Shown in pieces: positions 33,652-44,088 of a DNA stretch of 64,000 bases (the first letter of the stretch is position 1; each line of letters starts with the position of its first letter). Both the position numbers and the translations under genes were made by a program. Origin of the DNA: an uncultured Poribacteria bacterium (GTDB lineage Bacteria; Poribacteria; WGA-4E; WGA-3G). The notes beneath the pieces are model-generated. The model had not been told where the DNA came from and made no database searches. It was given only the letters and a program-made list of their open reading frames with translations. The stretch is taken from NCBI GenBank assembly GCA_951828385.1, contig OX639973.1, forward strand, positions 1 to 64,000. The letters are read 5' to 3'.

Positions 33652-34764
33652 TTACACTGCCTCTTTTGTTGCGTCCAATCGTTCAAAATAGAGATGTGTC
33701 GTTAAAATCGCCCATATCGGCACCAAAAAGGTGGCAATCAACCCCTTAACAACAAGAATTGCTACCGTAACTGGCACACTCAATAACTGCGGCAGGACAA
33801 CCTCAATGTCGCCGCCGATGAACAGCGTTAAGAATCTCAGTGGTGACAACGCATCGCGAACCGGTGCAAGATCAGGAATAAACACAGAAAATGCCAATAA
33901 GACGGCACCAAGTGCTACAGAAGTCATAACCGAGGCGATCCAACCCGTTAGAAGATAGACCCCGAAAAACCGCAACCTTGCCCCACTCACCAAGGCATGG
34001 CTGCGGCGAAAAACACCTACAATGGAGGTGTTCTCAAGGATGAGACACAGATTGTAGAGGCTCAACGTTACAAGAAGATAGCACCGAAGCAGCCCGAGTA
34101 TACCAAATAGGTATTGACTTAACACCAAGTCTGATAGGCTCTCATGTATAGGACGATACGCGTGGGCCAACCATGAGATTGCCAGATGGAGATAAGCACC
34201 TGCATCCGTAATCAGGACGAAAAGCAGCGAGGCACCCAAAACGCCCAAGAACTTGCGCCCAGTCTGCCGCCATATATCACGAGCCGTTAAAGAAACTGAT
34301 GCCTGTGGTGTCGAGCCACGCGATATCTGAGCAACAGCAAGAGATAGCGGACAGAGCGTTAGCAGCAGAAGAATTAGAGGGCCCTCGCCAAAACTTCGGA
34401 AATTGATCCCCCAGTTCCATGTAATGCTGCCGTCACGCGCTGTTGAAGTGACATACGGAATCGGCAGGACCCCCCAACTGACAGCAGGTTCAGAAGCTTC
34501 TGCTGAAGCGTCATTTTTCGGCAGCGACATCGTCGGATGAACGCCCCTGATTGTGTTAACATTACCAACAGTTATATAGGTATTTTCGCGAAATGTCGCA
34601 TCAATATACTTTTCAACGCGTGTGACACTCTGAAAAAATACCACAACTTCCAAAACGGTTGCAATAATAGCAATCGGTAACATGATACGCCAGAGCAATC
34701 CCCAATGCTCTTGATATTGTGTGAAAATTGTTCGCGCAAGTTTCGCGCGTGGGTTGTCAGCCAT
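33652..34764 (-). CDS. Multi-pass membrane protein, paralogue of 25333
   Basis: 370 aa with about six hydrophobic segments and a periplasmic loop (about residues 45-110). See 25333 for the shared WRIMLPI and ILTTHLY segments. It sits at the head of the DUF4129-DUF4350-moxR-DUF58 operon, so the two halves of the locus carry one copy each. Confidence 0.75.
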   Translation of the reverse strand: MADNPRAKLARTIFTQYQEHWGLLWRIMLPIAIIATVLEVVVFFQSVTRVEKYIDATFRENTYITVGNVNTIRGVHPTMSLPKNDASAEASEPAVSWGVLPIPYVTSTARDGSITWNWGINFRSFGEGPLILLLLTLCPLSLAVAQISRGSTPQASVSLTARDIWRQTGRKFLGVLGASLLFVLITDAGAYLHLAISWLAHAYRPIHESLSDLVLSQYLFGILGLLRCYLLVTLSLYNLCLILENTSIVGVFRRSHALVSGARLRFFGVYLLTGWIASVMTSVALGAVLLAFSVFIPDLAPVRDALSPLRFLTLFIGGDIEVVLPQLLSVPVTVAILVVKGLIATFLVPIWAILTTHLYFERLDATKEAV

Positions 34765-34809
34765 TCCGGTTTCCCTTCCGGTGTGTTTGAAAAGTGTATG
34801 TGCAAATAC

Positions 34810-35682
34810 TTAATCCGTCACCTGCATCTCAATATCAAAAGCCTCTTTCCGAATCCGGAGGTCAAAGTAGAGCAGTGCAGAACCGATAATCCCAATCGGC
34901 ATCGCGAGTCCAGCGAGAGTCACACTTACAAAACGTCGAATTGCATAAGCGAACCACCCAACTTCGTTCGGCATCGGCATAAATAGACGACGGATCGTAT
35001 CCCAAGGCGTACCGCCTTCGATTTCAGCAACGCCTATTAAGGTGAGGATGAACCCAAAAGAAACCTCAAGAATAAATGATATCATCAAAGCAATCACAGA
35101 AACGGCTAACATAATTCCAAAAACCCGCCACCAAGTGCCTCTCACCAACTCCGTGCTGCGCCGTAAAGCGTTCCTTGCAGTCGTCCCCTCAAACAGGACG
35201 GGAAGTGTGTAGAGCCCCCAGCGTACTGAGAAATAGATTGCAAATGGAATTCCAATAATAGTAATAGATAGACCGCCGACGACTAATCCCCAGAGAATCG
35301 CACTCCACAGCAGCGTAAAAAAACGTCGCCACGCTTGTTGTAAGGCATCCTGAGCGGTTATATCCCGCTCTAAGTACACCAGTGCGCTCGCATAAGCCAA
35401 TCCGGCAACCACCAAAAAGGACACGATAAAACTACCGATGGCAGTGAATACTACTATGACTATACTCGTAACCGGTGCCATACCAGACACAGCAGAAACC
35501 GAAATTAAATCTAATCCGAATCCTATGACGATATAGACAGCGACCATCCCCAAAAATAGCCGAAAGTGGTTTCGATAGAGAAGGAACATCCCATCAAGAA
35601 TATCTACGAAAGACATCGGTTGCAGCGGCGTAGAAGCCGTTTCATTACTATCTGACTGTACCAAATCATTACGTTCGTTCAT
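34810..35682 (-). CDS. Multi-pass membrane protein, paralogue of 26350
   Basis: 290 aa with six to seven helices. It is the first gene of the minus-strand operon. Shared features with 26350: the LLYRNHFRLFLGM opening, the amphipathic RNALRRSTELVRGTWWRVFGI and the ending RIRKEAFDIEM. Unknown function; the family tends to lie beside RDD and glycerophosphodiester-type membrane domains. Confidence 0.75.
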   Translation of the reverse strand: MNERNDLVQSDSNETASTPLQPMSFVDILDGMFLLYRNHFRLFLGMVAVYIVIGFGLDLISVSAVSGMAPVTSIVIVVFTAIGSFIVSFLVVAGLAYASALVYLERDITAQDALQQAWRRFFTLLWSAILWGLVVGGLSITIIGIPFAIYFSVRWGLYTLPVLFEGTTARNALRRSTELVRGTWWRVFGIMLAVSVIALMISFILEVSFGFILTLIGVAEIEGGTPWDTIRRLFMPMPNEVGWFAYAIRRFVSVTLAGLAMPIGIIGSALLYFDLRIRKEAFDIEMQVTD

Positions 35683-35878
35683 AAGCCCTCCAGTTCCAAG
35701 AGAAGTTATTATCTTTACCTATTCTACCACATTTCACGCTTTACATCAAATCCTATGAATTACGGACCCGCATCTCAATATCAAATCCTTAACGTTCCCC
35801 TATGAAGGTATTCTATAGGTTTCGCTGCTTCGTGTCAAGTCAGGAACATTCAATCGGACGAACATAGAAACGAATACG

Positions 35879-35908
35879 TTGCCTTAGAACAAATAGATGT
35901 GGTATACT
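35879..35908 (+). promoter_or_regulatory. Promoter of the acyltransferase gene
   Basis: TTGCCT (35879-35884), an 18-base spacer and TATACT (35903-35908), 38 bases before the start codon at 35946. Confidence 0.45.
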
Positions 35909-35945
35909 CTATCTATTATGGGATTCATGTACAAAGGAAAATGGG

Positions 35946-36857
35946 ATGCCGAATGCGCGTCGTAAATGGAAAGATAGATGGATATACGGGATAGTGGTTA
36001 TCTTCGGATGGGGGTGCCGTCGCCTTCCGAAAGGCTGGGCAACACAACTCGGTCGCGGCATAGGACTGCTATACTATTATCTCATCAAAAAACGGCGGGA
36101 GATTGCCTTGAACAATTTACAGATCGCATTCGGTAACCATTTCACGGCAGCGCAGCGCACAAAAATCTGCAAGGCGAGTTTCATCAACGTCGGCAAAACC
36201 TGCATCGAATTCCTCCGATTTCCCAAACGCAACGCCAAAAATATTTGGAACGAAGTTACCGTAGATGGCAGAGAAAATCTCTACACCGCTTTGGAAGCAG
36301 GGAAGGGCGCGATTGTGTTCCTCGCACACTTCGGGAACTGGGAACTCCTATCATTGGTATATGGTGCGCTGATTCCAGACCGTGCGAAAGCCATCGCCTT
36401 TCCTCTGAAAAACGATCTACTCAACACCTATATTTCCCGGCATCGCGAACAGATGAGCCTGGAATTGATTCCACGGAAGCAGGCAGTCCGAGAAACGTTG
36501 CGTGCCCTTAAAAACAACCAAGCCGTCGGATTTTTCGCCGATCAGAACGCTGGTCCAGAAGGCGTATTCGTCGAATTTCTTGGAAAACCGGCTGCCGCAG
36601 TTCGCGGGCCCGCTGTACTCGCACTCAAGACCGGGGCACCGCTCCTCTTTTCACTCGATATACGCCAACCCGACGACCGCCACCACGTCTATATTTCATC
36701 GCCTATCTACACCGAACCTTCCGACGATTTTGAGCGAGATGTCGAATTATACACGGCACAAATGCTTGAACAACTGGAGACCTATATCCATAAATACCCG
36801 GAGCAGTGGCTATGGCTTCACAATCGCTGGAAAACACAACCCCATGCAGACGGATAA
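35946..36857 (+). CDS. LpxL/HtrB-family lysophospholipid/lipid A acyltransferase
   Basis: 303 aa. The H-x4-E acyltransferase motif is HFGNWE (about 120). It is preceded by AIVFLAH and followed by IPRKQAVRETLRALKNNQAVGFFADQNAGPEGVFVEFLGKPA, the usual second and third blocks. The ending YPEQWLWLHNRWKT is diagnostic. An N-terminal hydrophobic segment (IYGIVVIFGWGCRRLP) anchors it. LpxL-type enzymes acylate lipid A precursors, so an outer membrane with LPS or a similar lipid is likely. Confidence 0.92.
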   Translation: MPNARRKWKDRWIYGIVVIFGWGCRRLPKGWATQLGRGIGLLYYYLIKKRREIALNNLQIAFGNHFTAAQRTKICKASFINVGKTCIEFLRFPKRNAKNIWNEVTVDGRENLYTALEAGKGAIVFLAHFGNWELLSLVYGALIPDRAKAIAFPLKNDLLNTYISRHREQMSLELIPRKQAVRETLRALKNNQAVGFFADQNAGPEGVFVEFLGKPAAAVRGPAVLALKTGAPLLFSLDIRQPDDRHHVYISSPIYTEPSDDFERDVELYTAQMLEQLETYIHKYPEQWLWLHNRWKTQPHADG

Positions 36858-36891
36858 CTGACATGAAGACGGACGACTCATAAAAAATCTA

Positions 36892-36920
36892 TTGCAGGAA
36901 TGTTGTATCCGTGTTAAAAT
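36892..36920 (+). promoter_or_regulatory. Promoter of the ctpA-like gene
   Basis: TTGCAG (36892-36897), a 17-base spacer and TAAAAT (36915-36920), 44 bases ahead of the ATG at 36965. Confidence 0.55.
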
Positions 36921-36964
36921 AAAAAGGAACATTAACCAAATCCTAAAACACAGAGGAAATTCTC

Positions 36965-38509
36965 ATGAGAAGATACACTTTGTCCTTCATCGTCTTAGTC
37001 CTCGCTATCGGTATCCCGTTCTTGCTCATTAATCCCGGTGAAAAAAATGCGATAAGTGGAGATGAGCGCGTCACGAAAACGATGCTACTTGATACCCTGG
37101 ATCAAGTCGTCCAAATTGCCGAGGCAAATAGTTATAAACCGATAGAAGACACCAACGAGATGTATCGTGGCGCGATTAAAGGCGCGCTTGCATCACTTGG
37201 AGAGACATACACCTATTATGTCTTAAGGCGCGAGCATCAACGGGCTGTCGAAAATCTTTACAACGCAGAATTTGGAGGACTGGGTGTTCAGATTTACCCG
37301 GATCATCGAGGATTCATCAAAATTTCTAAGCCGATACCCAATACACCCGCCGCGCGTGCGAATCTCCAAGCCGGAGACTACATTACCAAAGTTAATGGGC
37401 AGCGCATTCACCTCAGCGAAAAAACTGGGATGACACTCGACGATGTGGTCGATTTACTGAGAGACAGAGTCGGTACCGATGTGACAATTACAGTCCAACG
37501 CAAATTCATTGACCCTTTCGACGTAACACTCACACGCGGTAAAATCCCTATCAACAGCGTCAAGTCAACTATGCTTGACGGCAATATCGGTTATATCCAA
37601 ATCAAAGGTTTTATCGGCAGCAGACGGAATGAAGGCACAGAAGAAGACTTTAACAACGCGCTTGAGGAACATAAAGATGCTGGTATGAAAGCACTCATTT
37701 TGGACTTACGCGACAATCAAGGCGGATTGCTGAACGCTGCCTACCACATTGCCGATGCTTTTATTAATGAAGGGATTATCGTCTCAACAAAAGGGAGAAA
37801 AAGTGAATTTAATGAGGCGTATAAAGCAACATCTGAACTCCGCTGCCCGTCAGATATCCCGCTCGTTGTCCTCGTCAATGAATTTAGCGCGAGTGCTTCC
37901 GAAATCGTTGCCGGTGCGATTAAGGATACGCGCCGCGGCATCCTCGTTGGGCAAAAAACTTATGGCAAAGGGGTCGTCCAAAAACGTTACGAATTATTAG
38001 ACGGCGCCTCTATGTCGCTCACGATCTCCGCCTATTATACACCAAACGGCACCTCAATTGACGAAGTAGGTATCACCCCGCAAGTCTCTATCACTGATGA
38101 GACCCTTGACGAAATGGAAGGCATCATGCTCAGAAAGGTGGACGCGAGCGATACGCTCAGAGATTTCGTCACAAAATGGATCGATGATCACTACACCGAC
38201 CCTGGTGAAATTCCCAAAGATTTTTCCTTACTCGAACCGGAACTTCCCAAACTCCAGCAAATGCTCGAAAAAGAGCGTATTCATGTGAGCCTAAAATGGT
38301 TGAAACAGCGCGCCGAGCGGTTCTTTAACTTCCATGTTGGTATTGATCAGATCGTCGATTTAGCACATGACCGACAATTGCGAGAGGCAATCCGTATCAT
38401 TAATAACAATGAAGTTGAAAAGTATCTCGACCCACCCGAAGAGATAGAACCACCTTCAACGACACAGGCAAATACACTTGTAGAACCTGAAGCCACAACT
38501 GAGGAATAG
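36965..38509 (+). CDS. C-terminal processing (S41/CtpA) protease
   Basis: 514 aa. A signal peptide or anchor (LSFIVLVLAIGIPFLLI) is followed by a PDZ domain (about 90-180, GGLGVQIYPDHRGFIKI, ANLQAGDYITKVNGQ). The S41 protease core follows: GGLLNAAYHIADAF, catalytic Ser in FSASASEIVAGAI and catalytic Lys in QKTYGKGVVQ. A C-terminal acidic tail of about 60 residues ends the protein. CtpA proteases trim periplasmic proteins. The gene stands alone with its own promoter and AGAGGAAATTCTC before the ATG. Confidence 0.95.
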   Translation: MRRYTLSFIVLVLAIGIPFLLINPGEKNAISGDERVTKTMLLDTLDQVVQIAEANSYKPIEDTNEMYRGAIKGALASLGETYTYYVLRREHQRAVENLYNAEFGGLGVQIYPDHRGFIKISKPIPNTPAARANLQAGDYITKVNGQRIHLSEKTGMTLDDVVDLLRDRVGTDVTITVQRKFIDPFDVTLTRGKIPINSVKSTMLDGNIGYIQIKGFIGSRRNEGTEEDFNNALEEHKDAGMKALILDLRDNQGGLLNAAYHIADAFINEGIIVSTKGRKSEFNEAYKATSELRCPSDIPLVVLVNEFSASASEIVAGAIKDTRRGILVGQKTYGKGVVQKRYELLDGASMSLTISAYYTPNGTSIDEVGITPQVSITDETLDEMEGIMLRKVDASDTLRDFVTKWIDDHYTDPGEIPKDFSLLEPELPKLQQMLEKERIHVSLKWLKQRAERFFNFHVGIDQIVDLAHDRQLREAIRIINNNEVEKYLDPPEEIEPPSTTQANTLVEPEATTEE

Positions 38510-38553
38510 CTAATTTTATCAAAGCTACCCCTGTCCATAGCAGACTTCATCAC

Positions 38554-38597
38554 GATTTACGCATAGAGGTTTAGCAACTGCGATCACTATGCGTAAA
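38554..38597. repeat. 12-bp inverted repeat in spacer
   Basis: ATTTACGCATAG (38554-38565) and CTATGCGTAAAT (38586-38597) are perfectly complementary across a 20-base loop, between ctpA and the DUF6785-type gene. No T-run follows, so a terminator role is uncertain. Confidence 0.55.
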
Positions 38598-38674
38598 TCT
38601 GCTTAATATCTGATGGCTGCGCTGAGCCATCGCATTCACTTTCATTCGGGGCAGCGAGCACTTGAAGACAACAC

Positions 38675-40606
38675 ATGAATTCCAGAACCGCGAACCCTCC
38701 TGATGTCATTACCAAAAAAGCACTTATCGTCGGATTAATCTTAGTCGTCGTTAACGCTTATTGGGTCGGAATCGCCAGCGAACTTTGGTATGCAGTCTAC
38801 ACACTGGTATCCCCGTTTTCCAACGCCGTTTTCACACTCGTTGTGCTTATGGCGTTCAACGTCCTACTCCGTAAACTTTCACCCCGTATCGCGTTCACCG
38901 CTGCAGAATTGCTACTCATCTATATAATGGTGACTATGGTCTCCACGATCTCAGGACATGCGATGATGGCGATTCTAATGGGAACGCTCGCGCATCCTTT
39001 CTGGTTCGCAAGTCCTGAAAACGAATGGGCACAACTTTTTCTACACCACATTCCAGCATGGCTCACAGTCCACAAGTTCGAGTTTTTAGCCGGTTATTAT
39101 GAAGGCGAATCCAGCATCTATTGGGCAGAACATCTCCGCATCTGGATTAGACCCGCACTCCTCTGGTCAGGCTTTATTTTTCTCCTCTACGGTTCATTGC
39201 TCTGTTTAGGGCTGCTCCTCCGTAAACAGTGGATGGAACGTGAAAAACTCAGCTTCCCGCTAACGCAACTGCCACTGCAGATGACGACGAATCGCAGTTT
39301 TTTCCGATCCCGTGCCCTCTGGTTCGGATTTGGGATCGCTGCCCTTCTACGCGTGATGGCCGGGCTGCACGACATATTTCCCATCATTCCTGCCCTACCA
39401 CCGAACTACCGACTTGACCGGCATTTCACAGAACGCCCTTGGAACGCAATCGGCTACGCCTCTATGTCCTTTAATCTCGCTGTTGTTGGACTCACCTACT
39501 TTATGCCACTTGACCTTGCATTTTCAACATGGTTCTTCTTTTGGCTCACACGGGCAGAACGCGTCATCGCCAGCGCAGTCGGTGTCACGAATATTAGCGT
39601 CCTGCATCTCAATGACCGGGCTTCGGGGGCATGGGTAGGCATCGCTGTGTTGACACTCTGGATGAGCCGACGGCATTTCGCTCGCTTCTTCCAACATGTC
39701 ATCGGGCGCGAACGCGGAGACGATAGCAGAGAACCGTTCACCTATCGGACAGTGGCTATTCTGACGGTGTTGAGTATCGGACTCGTCTTTGGGTTCTGCT
39801 ACGCGGCGGGCATGTCGCTATGGGCAATCAGTGTGTTTTATGCACTGTTTATCGCATTTGCAATCGCTATCGGACGCGTGCGTGCCGAACTCGGCCCACC
39901 TTACCACGAAGTCATCGGCATCAACCCACGACAGATGATGGTCAGTATGTTCGGGACGCGGCAATTGGGAGGCGCAAACCTCACTATAATGACCTTCCTC
40001 TACGCTTTTAACCGTTGCAACCGTTCACACCCGATGCCGAACCAGATGGAATCGCTACGGATTGGCGAACGCTCAGGGATGCCCGGCAAAACCTTGCTCT
40101 TAGGCATGGCACTCGCTATCGGAGTCGGCGCATTAGCGACCTTCTGGACCTATCTTCAAGTGGCATACCAATACGGCGTACTTGCACAATGCCAAGGCGT
40201 TGTCGGACGATTCGGATGGGAGAGTTTCAATCCGCTGCAGAGTTGGCTACAGCATCCGAAAGAACCCGATATCAGCGCAGTCGCTTTTATGTCGGGTGGG
40301 TTCGGTTTTGTGTTTCTGCTCCATTTCTTGCGGACACGTTTGTTGTGGTGGACACTTCACCCGTCGGGTTACGTGCTGTCAGGCGCATCCTGGGGCGGAC
40401 TCATCTATTTCTGGTTCCCCGTAATGGTGAGTTGGCTCATCAAGTTTCTTATCCTGCGGTTTTGGGGATGGCAGACGTATCGTAAAGCGATCCCGTTTTT
40501 CCTCGGACTCGTTTTAGGCGATTACATCCCGCGCAGTATCCTAAGCCTCATCAGCTTCGCTTTGAACCTCTACATGCCATCCTCTGGCGCAGGACACACA
40601 CTTTAA
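38675..40606 (+). CDS. DUF6785/DUF6784-type polytopic membrane protein
   Basis: 643 aa with about 14 hydrophobic helices. The start TKKALIVGLILVVVNAYWVGIASELWY and the segments REKLSFPLTQLPLQM, LDRHFTERPWNAIG and RVRAELGPPYHEVIGINPRQMM match the large membrane proteins annotated as DUF6785/DUF6784 in Planctomycetes and Poribacteria. Function unknown; the oligopeptide-transporter-like number of helices may hint at transport. No substrate-binding partner lies next to it. Confidence 0.75.
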   Translation: MNSRTANPPDVITKKALIVGLILVVVNAYWVGIASELWYAVYTLVSPFSNAVFTLVVLMAFNVLLRKLSPRIAFTAAELLLIYIMVTMVSTISGHAMMAILMGTLAHPFWFASPENEWAQLFLHHIPAWLTVHKFEFLAGYYEGESSIYWAEHLRIWIRPALLWSGFIFLLYGSLLCLGLLLRKQWMEREKLSFPLTQLPLQMTTNRSFFRSRALWFGFGIAALLRVMAGLHDIFPIIPALPPNYRLDRHFTERPWNAIGYASMSFNLAVVGLTYFMPLDLAFSTWFFFWLTRAERVIASAVGVTNISVLHLNDRASGAWVGIAVLTLWMSRRHFARFFQHVIGRERGDDSREPFTYRTVAILTVLSIGLVFGFCYAAGMSLWAISVFYALFIAFAIAIGRVRAELGPPYHEVIGINPRQMMVSMFGTRQLGGANLTIMTFLYAFNRCNRSHPMPNQMESLRIGERSGMPGKTLLLGMALAIGVGALATFWTYLQVAYQYGVLAQCQGVVGRFGWESFNPLQSWLQHPKEPDISAVAFMSGGFGFVFLLHFLRTRLLWWTLHPSGYVLSGASWGGLIYFWFPVMVSWLIKFLILRFWGWQTYRKAIPFFLGLVLGDYIPRSILSLISFALNLYMPSSGAGHTL

Positions 40607-40638
40607 GCACCGATAACTGAAAACCAAAAACGTCTGAT

Positions 40639-40667
40639 TTGACAAAACGGATATTTCGTTATATAAT
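40639..40667 (+). promoter_or_regulatory. Consensus sigma-70 promoter of the ABC ATPase gene
   Basis: TTGACA (40639-40644), a 17-base spacer and TATAAT (40662-40667): a perfect consensus, 55 bases before the ATG at 40723. Confidence 0.75.
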
Positions 40668-40722
40668 TGTGATAAACGGACAGCATCAACGCAATCAACA
40701 ATCAAGATGAGACAAAAACCTA

Positions 40723-41778
40723 ATGCCAACGCAACTACTCACCGTAAACGCAATTACAAAAGGGTTCACAGCGAACCAACCCCCAATCGTTAAAAACATT
40801 AGCTTCAGTGTGTACCCTGGCGAAATCTTCGCTCTGTTGGGACCCAGTGGTTGCGGAAAGACCACCACCTTGCGTCTGATCGCCGGCTTTGAGAAGGCAG
40901 ACGCTGGCACAATCGCTATGGAGAAACGGATCCTCGCGAGCAACGAAATCCATCTTCCACCGGAAGCGCGCGGCATTGGGTTCGTCTTTCAAGATTATGC
41001 CCTCTTCCCACACAAAAGTGTCCTTGAGAACGTCGCCTTCGGGCTCCGAAAAGCAACCAAAAGAGCGAGACGCGAGCGAGCCTTAGACGTACTGCGTATG
41101 GTCGGTTTGACGCACCTACAGACACGGATGCCACACCACCTCTCCGGCGGTGAGCAGCAGCGCGTCGCACTTGCACGCGCAATTATCGCACGGCCTAAGC
41201 TCCTCCTTTTAGACGAACCCTTCTCAAGTCTTGACCCAGGGTTAAGACAGTCAACCCGTGAAGAAGTCCGTACCCTCCTGAAAGCCGAAGGCATTTCTGC
41301 GATACTCGTCACACACGCGCAAGAGGAAGCGTTCAGTTTCGCTGAACGGTTGGGCGTGATGAAAGACGGATCGCTTGAACAGATTGACACACCTGAAGCA
41401 GTGTATCGCTATCCGAAGACGGATTATGTCGCTTCTTTTATTGGACAGACGAACTTCATTCACGCACACGTGAAAAACGGAACTGCCCAAACCCAGTTCG
41501 GACGCGTAAAGGTGGACGCTGAAACCGACGGCGACGCGCTTCTCTCAATTCGTCCTGAATGCCTAAAGATGATGGCACCCGGTGCTTGGCGGACCGGGGC
41601 AAAAAACGGACGGATCGTCGGGCAAGCGTTTAAAGGACACGATCTCACCTATCGTGTTGAAATAGACGGACAGGACTACTTCGTTCAGACCAATTACAAC
41701 TGTCCTTTTCAAGTTGGCGATATTGTTATGTTGCAAGCGACATCAGCCGTAGCCGTCACACCCTCAAACCACAATTAA
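40723..41778 (+). CDS. ABC transporter ATP-binding protein, FbpC/PotA type
   Basis: 351 aa. Walker A is [16 protein letters not shown], the Q-loop [11 protein letters not shown], the signature [16 protein letters not shown], Walker [14 protein letters not shown] and the switch [15 protein letters not shown]-type C-terminal domain covers about 240-350. This is the CUT1/iron/polyamine importer class. No permease or binding-protein gene is near it (the next gene is the convergent M28 peptidase), so its partners are elsewhere. Confidence 0.93.
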   Translation: MPTQLLTVNAITKGFTANQPPIVKNISFSVYPGEIFALLGPSGCGKTTTLRLIAGFEKADAGTIAMEKRILASNEIHLPPEARGIGFVFQDYALFPHKSVLENVAFGLRKATKRARRERALDVLRMVGLTHLQTRMPHHLSGGEQQRVALARAIIARPKLLLLDEPFSSLDPGLRQSTREEVRTLLKAEGISAILVTHAQEEAFSFAERLGVMKDGSLEQIDTPEAVYRYPKTDYVASFIGQTNFIHAHVKNGTAQTQFGRVKVDAETDGDALLSIRPECLKMMAPGAWRTGAKNGRIVGQAFKGHDLTYRVEIDGQDYFVQTNYNCPFQVGDIVMLQATSAVAVTPSNHN

Positions 41779-43836
41779 TTACAACATCTCTCGGATTTCA
41801 TTAATCCCCCGAATCATCCGTGTGAACGCTGCAACCAACTTATCAATTTCTGCATGTACCGCGGCATCATCTCCTTGCTCGATAGCATCTAAGACCCCAG
41901 GGAAAACGACCGCTGCATAACCGGTATTAAGCCCAGGGGCATAGATCAGATGCTTAAACCACGGACGCAGTGGTAACCCCGATTCACTCGTCAATTCCCG
42001 CTCCAACTGATACAACTGCTGGTTGATTTCCGCAATCCGAGACAGATCATCGGAAGCAAGATAACGCACAAGCCCTTGGTTCAACAAACCGGCCACTTGT
42101 TGCCATTCCGTGAGGAGATCATCTAACGCTTTAATGCCTTTAGCAATTTTGTTGTCTGAACCGGAATTTTGCAACAGTTTCAGCGGTGTCATCAGATCAG
42201 TCGCGTAGGTCTCATAATCAAAAGGTAAAATATCAGCGTTAGCCAGCTGCAAAGCAAGGGTTCCCCAGATTTTCGACATCGCCGCTTGATACTGGAACGT
42301 CGGATCACCGAAATGTTCCATCCAGTAAAAATTATCTTGCATAGCGTGGTAGACACCGTAAGCACCACCGAATCCCATACTGACTGCCGGGATGCCCGCA
42401 TGCCCAACAAATGGCGAATGATCTGAACCGCTTCCAAGGTTACCGACTTGCGGTATCTCCTTGTCCTGTGCGACTTTCCAACGCTCGTAAACCGGTTTCA
42501 GCGTCCCCGGGTCAACTACATGCCGTGTCACTTCGCGAATCAACTCGCGTAGTGAAGGGATCGCGCTGACATAGAACCGTCCACCCGTCGCGGCAATATC
42601 TACATTAAGATAGGCAATCACTTTTTCCTGCAGCGTCGATTTCAGATCCTCAACCCATTCTGTTGAACCGAGGATGCCGAACTCTTCAGCATCCCATGCA
42701 GCGAAAACGATTGTCCGCTTCGGGCGCACACCTTTCTTCGCAAGCTCACCCAAACAGTGCGCGACCTCTAATAATGCAGTTGTACCGCTGCCCGGGTCCG
42801 CTGCACCGTAAACCCAAGCATCGTGATGGTTCCCCAAGATTACCCACTGGTCCGGATAGTCGGTTCCCTCTAATGTCGCGATGACGTTGTAAATCGGACG
42901 GTTGCTGTGTTCACAACGCACCTTAAGGCGTACCTTCGCCGGCCCTGGGCCGATATGATAAGCAAAAGACAAACCGCCTTGCCATTCTGAAGGCACATTC
43001 GGGCCCGCAAGTGCTTTCAAAAACGGTTTGGCATCTCGATAAGCAAGCGGGACTACAGGGATCTTCGGGAGATCTGTCGCTTCCGCGATGGAGAGTCTAT
43101 CCGCATCTTTAGTCGATGCCCAGCCGGGTGTCAGTGGATCGCTGGCATGCTGGAAGATGTACTTCACTGTGCCACGTTGTATCGCATCCTCTGAACGCCA
43201 CGGCCCCCGAGGGTAGACATCGCCGCGCATATATCCATCATCAGCAGGGTCTGAATACAGAATTAATCCAACAGCACCATTATCGCCTGCAACTTTCGCC
43301 TTCACACCGCGATAACTCCCGCCATATCGGGCAATACAGATTTTCCCTGCCACTGAAATACCGCGTTCTTTGAGAATTTGGTAGTCTTCAGGCAGCCCTC
43401 TGTTGACGTAGATAAGTTCCGCTGTTACATCCCCATCCGGTGAATAGGCGTTGTATCCGGGCACTATCTCTGTTTCATAAGAATCTTTATCCCATTCCCA
43501 GCTCGCTTCTTTGCCAACGGCGAGATGTTCGCCAGGTGAAACAAGTTCTACATGCACCTCAACCGGATGCGGAAGATACACATAATATTCATACATCTGA
43601 ACCTGCAAGCCGTAACTTGCAAATTCCGTGCGAAGGTATTCCGCTACCTTGCGACTATTCTCGGTCCCGGCAAGATGCGGCTCTTCAGTTAGGTGTCGTA
43701 ATCGATGTTTGCACCTTTCCGCTGAAACCAGTGCTTTAAAGTCAGCCTCATATAGCTGCTGCGTAACGGCATTTTCTGCTGTGAATCCGCGCATACTGAA
43801 CCCATCTCGGGAAGAAAAGGTAAACACTGTCAGCAA
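41779..43836 (-). CDS. M28 metallopeptidase, glutamate-carboxypeptidase II type
   Basis: 685 aa as delimited. A hydrophobic stretch (CFVCLLTVFTFSS) runs upstream past 43836 in frame, so the true start is probably near 43905 with a non-ATG codon and a signal peptide. Domains: PA domain (about 120-260, GKICIARYGGSYRGVKAKVA) and M28 zinc peptidase (GNHHDAWVYGAADPGSGT, AAWDAEEFGILGSTEW, NVDIAATG, SDHSPFVGHAGIPAVSMGF). A C-terminal TfR-type dimerisation domain follows. All zinc ligands expected for the family appear present. It cleaves peptides or acidic dipeptides, probably outside the cytoplasm. Confidence 0.9.
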   Translation of the reverse strand: MLTVFTFSSRDGFSMRGFTAENAVTQQLYEADFKALVSAERCKHRLRHLTEEPHLAGTENSRKVAEYLRTEFASYGLQVQMYEYYVYLPHPVEVHVELVSPGEHLAVGKEASWEWDKDSYETEIVPGYNAYSPDGDVTAELIYVNRGLPEDYQILKERGISVAGKICIARYGGSYRGVKAKVAGDNGAVGLILYSDPADDGYMRGDVYPRGPWRSEDAIQRGTVKYIFQHASDPLTPGWASTKDADRLSIAEATDLPKIPVVPLAYRDAKPFLKALAGPNVPSEWQGGLSFAYHIGPGPAKVRLKVRCEHSNRPIYNVIATLEGTDYPDQWVILGNHHDAWVYGAADPGSGTTALLEVAHCLGELAKKGVRPKRTIVFAAWDAEEFGILGSTEWVEDLKSTLQEKVIAYLNVDIAATGGRFYVSAIPSLRELIREVTRHVVDPGTLKPVYERWKVAQDKEIPQVGNLGSGSDHSPFVGHAGIPAVSMGFGGAYGVYHAMQDNFYWMEHFGDPTFQYQAAMSKIWGTLALQLANADILPFDYETYATDLMTPLKLLQNSGSDNKIAKGIKALDDLLTEWQQVAGLLNQGLVRYLASDDLSRIAEINQQLYQLERELTSESGLPLRPWFKHLIYAPGLNTGYAAVVFPGVLDAIEQGDDAAVHAEIDKLVAAFTRMIRGINEIREML

Positions 43837-44059
43837 ACAGACAAAACAAAAAATCGATCGCCAAGTCGGTCTTGACAGACGACAAAGTATATCTATTAAC
43901 GTTTTAATGAGTCATCACCTCTTTTGGTTTTTGTTGAATCTTTGTTAAATCATAGCATATCTTGCACTCATTTTCACTATTTTTTCATTCATGAGACACA
44001 CATTCACAAGTTCACATAACGAGGCAAGGGTATAAGTAATTACAGGATCCACTATAAAA

Positions 44060-44088
44060 TTGACATTATCTGCGTCATTTGTTAAAAT
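44060..44088 (+). promoter_or_regulatory. Promoter upstream of the response regulator
   Basis: TTGACA (44060-44065), a 17-base spacer and TAAAAT (44083-44088). It would yield a leader of about 180 bases that contains the RRXRR relic at 44163 and a GTAG...TCC hairpin at 44131-44145. Confidence 0.6.

Noticed and set aside
40695-41390. Several antisense ORFs over the ABC ATPase
   Set aside because: Shadow frames of a GC-rich gene with clear ABC motifs on the plus strand.
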